NCBI RefSeq assembly: GCF_019320115.1
Contig: NC_089587.1
Span: 103,132,166 to 103,196,165, forward strand
Source: Miscanthus floridulus
Lineage: Eukaryota > Streptophyta > Magnoliopsida > Poales > Poaceae
Reading direction: 5' to 3'
DNA: 64,000 nucleotides
Shown piece after piece: positions 56,801-64,000 of this stretch; position 1 is the stretch's first letter; each line of letters starts with the position of its first letter. Under the pieces are notes generated by a model. The model was not told the DNA's origin. It made no database searches and saw only the letters and a program-made list of their open reading frames with translations. The position numbers were made by a program, and so were the translations under genes.

Positions 56801-59256
56801 GGTAAGCAAGTATATCTCCAGTATTTAGTACAGATGTTTTCAGTTGCCCCTCGGTCATGCAGTCAAACTAATTTGAAGTTTGACTGTAAAACTACTATAT
56901 TTCTATATGTTCAAATAAGTTGCTTCTCAAATGAAAGTAGTAGTATATGTATAATTTTTACCAAGGAGTATGCCATGAACATTGTTATAACTTGTAAGGC
57001 CCCGTTTGGACATGAGAATCGGATTCGATATTCACTAGAACGGCTCGAAACCGTGACGTGCTGCCTAGATCCGCAAGGATTCTGTTCAGTTTTTTCTTCA
57101 GCGAAGTTAGAAACTAGGAAAGGGTGGTTTCTCACAGAATCGTTTCGGTTTCCTTGCTGCACTTATGGGCTACCAATTTTATTTTTTCGGTTGTAATTCT
57201 TTTTTAGTGCACATATTAAGATTGTATTGTATTTAAGCTACTGTTCACCCACAGAAAGTTCAGAAGTTTTTGAAGCACACTTTTATTTATATGATTCTTT
57301 AAGAAAATATATATCTTCATATGAATCAGAATTCAGCCTACTAGCCAAACGGTTTTACGATTTGATTCTAATTCATCACATGAAACATTTATTGGGATAA
57401 TTTGGATCTAAAATGCTTCTAAGAAAATTTGGATCCCTATCGAATGCACCCTAACTCTGTTTATGGTTGTGAATGTTTTTTTCCAGAAATGGACTGTTCA
57501 AAGTTGTCAATTATTTTATTTATTTTCTTAGGTTTAGATCCTCATTTCTGACTGAAGGGAGAAAGTTTATCCAATTAAATTTTGGTTGATCTTAAACGCA
57601 TATAAAAGGTTATATGTCCAATTCATCCCTGTTTGATCTTAAAATTCATAGATAGTCATATAAGTATCAAGTTTGACCAACAATTAATCAAAATTATGTG
57701 CAAATCTAGAACATAAAACTTGCTTCAATAGATTTGTGTTCAAACTTCAAAGTGACTCTAAGATGATATTAATTCTTTAGCAAATGACTATATACTATAA
57801 GAGAAATTATAGCTTAACATCTATTTTGTATGACTTTTCCTATGATCGAATATTCCTATCATTTCTGGATTGTGGGAATAGTTTGTAGTTAGTTGTTATC
57901 GTACGTGTCGTCTTAGTTTCTGAAAAATTCTACTACTCCATTGTCAATCTAAAAGTTACATTACACGAGTACATATTTCCTCTTCTTTTGTAGCCTGCGA
58001 CCCAGAAAGCAGCGCTACCTTCGGTGCGCCAGCAGCAGCAGCAACCCGCGGCAGCAACTACTATCGAGGCCATTGCTACACCACCCCGCTGGAACCAACC
58101 CGCGGCCGGCAACGTCGCCTTTGGCAACATCGCACCGCCGACGGCAGTAGCAAACCACATGGCTACCACCGTCACATACGAGCCGGAGTTCTCCCGCGGC
58201 GGCAACGGCAACCAGCAGCAGCAGAACGTTTGTCCGCCGCTGATGTTCGGGCCGTTCCCATACCAGGGCCCGCCGCCGCCCGTGCTGAAGCAGGCCATGT
58301 CGTTCCTGCCGCTGCCGCGATACAGCGGGACTGAGAGCGTCGGTGGCGCAACCGTCGGAGCTTCTGCTGCAGCTGCAGGAGAGCACAGCAAGGCCGCCAC
58401 TTTTCTTCTTCGGACCCTGAACCTTGGTACAGAACCAGATGGCCACGACGAGCTCGCAGCCATGATGGCCATGTACTCTGAGTCCACCAATCCACCGGTG
58501 GCCAAGGCAGCAGCTACAGCAGCAATGTACAGCGACAGCTCTAGCGCACTCATGGCGCCTCAGCCGCAGCAAATTGGTCACGGTGTGATGGCAGGATTGG
58601 CAGCAAATAGGGTAGAAGCCACGGGCGCACTCAACACCAACAGCTACATCAACTACAGCGCTGCAGCAGCCGTGGCGCCTCAGCATGTTGGTCACGGTGT
58701 GGCACCAAAACATGCAGCAGCAGCCAGACAAGAAGTACTCAACAATGGCGACGACTTCAGCACCTACAGCACATCACTCATGCCCCCTAATCAGGTTCTT
58801 AAAATGGCTTCGAATGTGAATGAGCTGACAATGGCAGAAGGAGCATTTTTCAGCAACGCCAACGACGATGCATCGTTCACGGCGCCTCAGGATCTCGCAG
58901 CGGCGCCAGATGGTGATCAGCTTGCACCAGGAGCGCTGGAAGCCATCAGTGCATCGCTCATGGGGTCTCCGGGACCTGGCGCGGCGATGGATGGGAACCC
59001 TGGCCTCGAGCTCGAGGCAATGTTTTCTCCTGATCAGTACGACAACACCATGTTCCCACTGGAAGCTCTCCTGGGGCTGGATGATGCTCCCGTGTACGAG
59101 GCCGGCGTGGACTACCAGCAGGGTGGCGCAGCTGGCGGGACTGCCGGCGATGCTGCAGGGTCCTCGCTGATCGGCGGTGCTGATGACAACCTTGACGTCC
59201 TGGATGATTATTTGTTCATGGACAGCACTGGGGATTTCAACAATGGCCGCGAGTAA
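53865..59256 (+). CDS. Type-B response-regulator-like protein, copy B (pseudo-receiver, vestigial GARP)
   Basis: Five exons with GT-AG borders and matching phases: 53865-53979, 54852-55010, 55136-55507, 56038-56117, 57994-59256 (1989 bases, 662 residues). Residues 9-125 are receiver-like: acidic Asp19-Asp20-Asp21 after hydrophobic IRALIV, the alpha/beta order of type-B receivers, but Asn66 where the phosphoacceptor Asp should be, and Ser120 where the Lys before Pro should be. A basic GRGRKRKSG at about 197-205 is a likely nuclear signal. Type-B regulators next carry a GARP/Myb DNA-binding domain; here only exon 4 (GKRQGKMNVTGEHERDAVSTQQQ, residues ~220-242) is left, weakly like GARP helix 3 and ending at the same Q-phase-0 border. 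Exon 5 is Q/A/N-rich with an acidic end (MFSPDQYDNTMFPLEALLGLDD, DNLDVLDDYLF) like type-B activation regions. Expression is not shown; the open frame argues against a pseudogene. Confidence 0.75.
55698..55957. mobile_element. Stowaway MITE in intron 3 of copy B
   Basis: A 260-base element: GTTCCTCGGTTCCAAATTATAAG inverted as ACTTGTAATTTGAAACGGAAGGAG, with TA on both sides (55696-55697 and 55958-55959). It does not touch the splice sites. Confidence 0.85.
56527..56664. mobile_element. Small TIR MITE in intron 4 of copy B
   Basis: GGCTCCGTTCGACTTGCTGAA at the left and CTTATAATCCGC…GTAAGCCGAACGGGGCC at the right pair as GGC(T/C)CCGTTCG TIRs. ACT is on both sides (56524-56526 and 56665-56667). 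It is 138 bases, of the hAT/Harbinger-type MITEs common in grass introns. A GGCCCCGTTTGGAC motif at 57000 may be the edge of a second, eroded element reaching about 57450. Confidence 0.65.
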
Positions 59257-59367
59257 TTCGTGGAGTGCAACGGTGCAGTAATAGTAGTTAGTAGCCGGAG
59301 AATAAGAGAGAGAAAAGGGCTCATGAGTTTCCTCCTGAAGTTAAACCAGCTTTGAATAATCTATGTA

Positions 59368-59469
59368 CTCTCTACATTTTTAAATGTATGATGTTTAGGA
59401 GAAGCTAATTTGTTTAAAAATAAACTAATTAGCTTGTCCTAAACATAGTATGTTTAAAAATGGAGGGAG
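59368..59469. mobile_element. Short Stowaway-like foldback element
   Basis: CTCTCTACATTTTTAAATGTATGATGTTTAGGA is inverted at 59434-59469 as TCCTAAACATAGTATGTTTAAAAATGGAGGGAG. The whole 102 bases can fold into a near-perfect hairpin. TA precedes it; the following TA has become CA. Confidence 0.75.
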
Positions 59470-60039
59470 CAATAAAGTAGTTACTCCGCTGAACTAAAGC
59501 GATGTTGCACTGGATGAAGATCTATGTTCTGTTAAACTCTGTTTATTTGTCTCTTTGTTTTGTTATCTTTAATTTGTTATGATTTAGTCACTATCCTGAA
59601 ACTATTCGTTTTGGTTTTACCAATGTCTGATCAATGGTTACCAATGTTTCATAAATAGGACTCTACTTATAAGTACTTTGGTTAGTCAATAGCCCATTAG
59701 TCCGTGAGACAGTGGGTTCTCATTTATCATTATCAAAATTATGAGATAGTGAATTCCCGTTGATCATTACCAAAATTCATATAGACACATCGTCAATGAA
59801 GCTCACTCTTCTCCACATAAGAAGTCTACTTTTAGCCATCAAACTATTACCCAACTCTGATTTTGGCCATTAAATTCCAAATAGGATATCTTTGACAACA
59901 GAACTATAAAAAACTGGTCAACTTTGGTCCTCGATGGGTTTCAAAGGTGGTTTTGCATAAAAACTATAAAAATATGGTTAAATGTCTAGAAATTTATAAC
60001 TAATTCATTTTAAATACAAAATATAAAACGGGTACCATA
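59470..60039. other. Intergenic stretch, nothing recognised
   Basis: AT-rich, with an internal near-repeat (AGACAGTGGGTTCTCATTTATCATTATCAAAATTATGAG and AGATAGTGAATTCCCGTTGATCATTACCAAAATTCATA, 59708-59783). No coding frame. Confidence 0.4.
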
Positions 60040-60051
60040 CTTCTTTTTTTT

Positions 60052-60580
60052 ATGGATAAAAAGGTTGAATCAACTTTGTTAGATCAAAATGAATTGAATC
60101 TTAAGTATGTCTTGAATGAAAGATTGTACAAACTTCTACGAGAGGAAGAAATAAAATGGTACCAACGTGCTAAAGTAAAGAATTTATTAGAAGGGGATGC
60201 CAATACAAAATACTTTTAGTAAGTAGCAAATGGGAAACACAGGAAAACTAGGATATTTAGGCTAGAGCAGGGAGAAGGTTTAATTCACGGTGACGCTGAG
60301 CTTAAAAATTATATCACCACTTACTATAAAAAATTATTAGGGCCATCTGATCATAACAATTTAGTGATGGATGAGTCATACCGTGATGACATCCCTCAAG
60401 TTACAGCTGAGGAAACTGATCTCTTGGTTGCTGAGTTTACGGAGGAGGAGATTAGTGGTGCAATTTTCCAATTGAACCATAATACGGCTCTGCTTTCCTC
60501 TAGAGTTTTATCAGGTATTCTGGAATGTAATTACGGATGATCTGATGGCTTTGTTCACATATTTCCATAAGGGAGAATGA
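60052..60580 (+). pseudogene. L1-type LINE, 5' part of reverse-transcriptase ORF (fragment)
   Basis: The frame from 60052 reads the pre-RT region of plant L1 ORF2 (KWYQRAKVKNLLEGDANTKYF, KHRKTRIFRLEQGEG, TAEETDLLVAEFTEEEISGAIF). A stop lies where the usual YFHLVANG His codon would be (60220), and a frame change before FYQVFWNVITDDLMALFTYFHKGE. The endonuclease half is missing upstream, as in 5'-truncated LINEs. It is cut at about 60580 by the Mutator-like element. Confidence 0.8.
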
Positions 60581-62831
60581 GTTAAATGCATCAGAGGCCC
60601 TCGAACTTGTATGCATGTGCCATATAGGTCCATGAACATGGAAAATGTATTTTTGGTTCATAAACTTGTTAAACGGTGCACCGCAGGCCTAAGCCAGCCA
60701 CGTGGATTTTTTTTTCTGACATGGCATGATAGCATGGCATGTATTTTTCAATTAACCCCTCGCATTAGTTATCCTTATTACAAATAGACCCTTCTTTCTC
60801 TCTCATCGTCCCACTTTGCTGGAGCACACTGTCGAGACCGTGGCCGCAAGCTACTCCACGCCCCTCGGCCAAGCCTCCCGACACCGCAGTAGCCGCGTGA
60901 GCTCCTCCGCTGCTGGCTGGAGCAAGGCCGCCGCCGCTGGCCAGGTCACCTGCCGCCGGACCGGCCGGTCGCCAACGTAGGGGCCGTACGGGGTTGGTCG
61001 CCACCGACGGGCACGGAGGTCGCGTGAGGGAGGCCACGAGCACTCGGGCGCGGAGGACGCGCAGGGCTGCAGCTAGGAGGTTGCGCAGGCTACCTGCCGT
61101 GAGCACGAGCGCGGTCGCAGGGTGCTAGGGCCGCTGGCCACAGGCACAGTCAGTCGGGCACGCGGGCTGTACGGCCGGCTTGGCGCACGGACACCGCCGG
61201 TGCAAGCCTGATGCGTAGGTAGAGTAGAGCACCGGCCGAGGTGAGGAGACAGAGCGCGTGCTAAACGAGCAGATCGGACTTCGTCTCATGGTAAGAACAT
61301 CGTCGATGAATGAAAAAACATGATGCCTTACGGCTTCAACGATGAATCCCCATAGTAATCAGCGGTGTTGCAGCGAGGGTGGACGGACGATCTGGATGTA
61401 GACGTGCTTCCATCGTCAGCGAGACCAGATGCATGGCCTCTGGAGGCATGCCAGCTAGCTAGCTTCTTGCATGTGTTCGAAGGGCAGGAGGTTCTGCTTG
61501 GTTGACTCGGTCCCAGAGGATGGTGTAGAGCTCGACGAGGCGAGCATCGAAGCAGAGGCTGCATGTGGCAGCGGCGTGGTGGCTGCAACCGCGGTGACAA
61601 TGACCGGTTCACCTGCTCTGCCATCTCGGCGAAGGGGAGCACATCAGAGTGGAAGTGCGAACCCGCATGCGCTCGCCCTTGTCAGCGACGACCCTAGCCG
61701 GCACGCCCGCCAACTCCCGCGGGGACGTGTCAGGGCCTGAACCAGCAGCGCCGAGGTCCACGAGGTGGCTGCCAGGCTTGGCGTGGCCCAAGCGAAGGTC
61801 CCCCGTTAGGTCGTAGCCACACCCGAGTACCCGACCGCGTCCACTCCAGCCTCCGCCGCGTGCTGCGCGGCCATGCACGCACACGAGGAGCCTCGCATCA
61901 TCATTGTCCGTCGTCCGCCCCTCCTCTCCCCCATGCCTGCGTGGGTTATAACAGACGGAGCCGCGAGGGGAAGGCCGACCCGAGCTCCTCCACGCGTGGC
62001 CGCCGCACGAGAGGTGGCGACCGAGGCCATCAGGCAGGGCCTCCATCGTTCTTGTGAGCGTGTTCCCCCATGGCCGTCTAGTGCCCGACATTATGCCGCT
62101 GCATCCCTAGCACAGCCGCGCACGTCTGACAGATGTAGGGGATCCTCAGCGTCCGATCCAGAGCTCCACACAGGTCGCTACGTGTTCCCTTCCCGCAGCA
62201 GCGAATCATGCGGGCGAGATGGTTGCAGGGCGACAGGGAGATAGGGGCTTCGGAGGAGGACGCGACGGTGGTGCCGTACGTCGATGTGCCTCACCCGGGC
62301 AGGAAGTGGGAGAGGAAGCCATACATGACGCCGATGCAGAACACGGCGACATTGCCTCGATGGAGACGAGGTGGCCCTTCCCCTGCCACTCGAGTCTGGC
62401 ACCGGCAATGCAGAACACGGCGACGGCCTTGGTTGGCGAGGTGGGCGACAACGAGCGCGAGCGACATGCGGCAGGAGGCACTGTATGCCATGGTGAGGTG
62501 GACGATGGTGGGCACGAGCGACATGCGGCAGGAGGCGTTGTATGCCATGGTGAGGTGGGCGACGGCGAGCACGAGCGACACGCGGCCACGGTCTTGACAG
62601 CGCGTAGCTCCAGTAAGCGGGACGGGGTCTATTTTTAATAAGGATAACTAATATGAGGGGTTAATTGAAAAATACGTACCATACTAGCATGCCACGTTAG
62701 CAAAAAAAAATGTCCACATGGCGTTAGCAAAAAAAATGTCCACGTGGCTGGCATGCTCTGCTTAATAAGTTTAGAGACCCAGAAATGCATTTTTCAAGTT
62801 CATAGACCTATGTGACACAGACATACAAGTT
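60581..62831. mobile_element. Mutator-like element with ~190-200-base TIRs and GC-rich cargo
   Basis: Left arm 60604-60790 and right arm 62626-62831 are inverted copies: AACTTGTATG…CATATAGGTCCATGAAC…AGCCACGTGGA…TTAATTG…AGTTATCCTTATTA…AATAGACC. The left end probably starts at about 60581, where the right end seems trimmed. There is no transposase. The interior 60800-62620 is GC-rich with low-complexity frames on both strands (for example 61873-62244 +, 62091-61609 -), the look of a Pack-MULE carrying host gene pieces. I recognise no domain. No 9-base target duplication could be seen, because the host LINE is also deleted here. Confidence 0.78.
62430..62590 (+). repeat. Minisatellite inside the Mutator-like element (~57-base unit, 3 copies)
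   Basis: Units of GGTGAGGTGG(A/G)CGA…GAGCGACATGCGGCAGGAGGC…TATGCCAT repeat three times, with in-frame repeats on both strands. Confidence 0.8.
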
Positions 62832-63999
62832 ATATAACAAGGATTGGAAATTAATCAAAGAAAGAATTGAAAAGAAGTTAAGTGGGTGGAAAGGAAAACA
62901 TTTATCATATGGGGTAGATTAGTGTTAATCAACTCTGCTTTGTCAAGCTTACCTATGTTTATGATGTCTTTCTTTGAAGTCCCGAGAGGTGTTCTAAAAA
63001 ATTGAATATTTAATATTAATGTTTTTTAGCAAAATGATGAGCACAAAAGGAAATATAGACTGACAAAGTGGAATATTTTGTGCTAACCAAAAGAGCAAGG
63101 TGGTTTAGGAATTCAAAATCTAGATTTACAAAATAAATGTCTTTTAAGCAAATGGCTTTTCAAACTTTGCAACGAGGAGGGCACTTGGCAGGAGTTAATA
63201 AGGAACAAGTACCTAAAGAACACTCAAATTGAAAAGCAAAACAGGTTTTCACAATTATGGAATGGTTTGCTAGGAGTCAAAGACATTTTCTTGTCTTGGA
63301 AAGTTTAAATTAGACAATGGAACACAGATTAGATTTTGGGAAGATAAATGGTTGGGCTCCCAAGCCTTGAAAATCCAATACTCGAATTTATTTAATATAG
63401 TGTGGAAGAAACAAGCAACAGTGGCTGATGTACTTAATTCCACACCTCTTAATATGTCTTTTAGAAGGGCACTAGTTGAGAACAAGCTGTTGGAATGGTA
63501 AAGTCTAGTTGCGAGAGTTACTTTTATTAACTTAAATGAGGGTCAGGATACTTTCGTCTGGAACTTAAATAATAATGGCTTATTTTCTGTTAAATCCATG
63601 TTCAAATACCTAGTCAATAACAGGATTAAGGTTGCCAAGAAAATTTGGCATATGAAAGTGCCCGTGAAGATTAAGATTTTTCTTTAGTTCTTAAAGTAGG
63701 GGGTGATACTGACAAAAGACAATCTTGCTAAAAGAAATTGAAATGGTAGTAAGGCTTGTTTTTGTAGCACACCTGAAACTATCCAACACTTGTTTTTTGA
63801 TTACCATTATGCTAGTTTTTTTTGGTGTGTTGTGTTTCTTTTGTTTGGCATTAATCTTACAAGGAACACGAACCATATTTTCAATAGTTGGTCTAAGCTA
63901 GGAGGTTCCAACCATAATCATCTTTTATTGACCGGGGCTGCGGCGTTTTGCTGGGCAATATGGATCACCAGGAATGATGTGGTTTTTGATAAAGGTCAC
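62832..63999 (+). pseudogene. L1-type LINE, 3' part of ORF2 with zf-RVT domain (runs off window)
   Basis: It continues the LINE after the inserted element with DWKLIKERIEKKLSGWKGKHLS, RLVLINSALSSLPMFMMSFFEVPRGV, then the RT zinc-binding region: FVWNLNNNGLFSVKSMFKYL, KIWHMKVPVKIKIFL, GVILTKDNLAKRN, CFCSTPETIQHLFFDYHYA, and ITRNDVVFDKG at the window end. Several frameshifts and stops break it. About 250 residues of RT, including the YADD box, are missing between this and 60052-60580. Confidence 0.83.
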
Positions 64000-64000
64000 C

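Noticed and set aside
61609..62244. Opposing 160- and 123-codon frames in the Mutator-like element
   Set aside because: They overlap on opposite strands in GC-rich DNA with no family match, so neither can be preferred.

Overview
This window is plant nuclear DNA, almost certainly from a grass (Poaceae; an Andropogoneae such as sorghum, Miscanthus, sugarcane or maize is my inference). The evidence is the Ty1/copia retrotransposons of the SIRE/Maximus type with initiator-Met primer binding sites, CACTA transposon debris with TNP2 and Ulp1-like fragments, Stowaway and Tourist/Harbinger MITEs, an L1-type LINE, and spliced genes with GT-AG introns. No prokaryotic feature, tRNA, rRNA or CRISPR array was recognised.

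Layout. 1-10161: a copia retrotransposon on the + strand, cut by the left window edge, with a pol broken by seven in-frame stops. 10162-29758: a decayed CACTA DNA transposon with a TNP2 transposase pseudogene. It is split by a complete minus-strand copia element (12059-22136, target-site duplication CCTGC), then followed by a 0.5 kb tandem duplication, a Ulp1-like peptidase fragment and a second, TIR-bounded CACTA-like element (26586-29543) that carries gene-like exons. 29759-35232: MITEs, a 922 bp Harbinger-like element with GC-rich cargo, and dispersed repeats. 35233-41326: a third complete but internally deleted copia element on the minus strand (target-site duplication AGGGG).

41327-59256 is the genic part. 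Two tandem paralogues on the + strand encode type-B response-regulator-like proteins. The first (41628-45602) is a pseudogene: exon 2 is truncated and patched with a local duplication, exon 3 has a stop, exon 5 has frameshifts, and intron 1 is expanded by nested tandem repeats. The second (53865-59256) can be read through five exons with consistent phases as a 662-residue protein. Its receiver domain has Asn where the phosphoacceptor Asp should be. Its DNA-binding GARP/Myb domain has shrunk to one short exon that still shows a faint match to GARP helix 3. The C-terminus is Q/A-rich with an acidic end. Between the two genes lie a Stowaway MITE, a fragment of a gypsy-associated ORF, minisatellites and a three-copy kilobase-scale tandem repeat.

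59257-63999: a Stowaway-like foldback, then an L1-type LINE on the + strand. The LINE is missing its central reverse-transcriptase part and is interrupted at that point by a Mutator-like element with about 190-200 bp terminal inverted repeats and GC-rich cargo.

The most interesting locus is the tandem pair. The intact copy looks like a response regulator that has lost both phospho-signalling and sequence-specific DNA binding but kept its exon plan and putative activation region.
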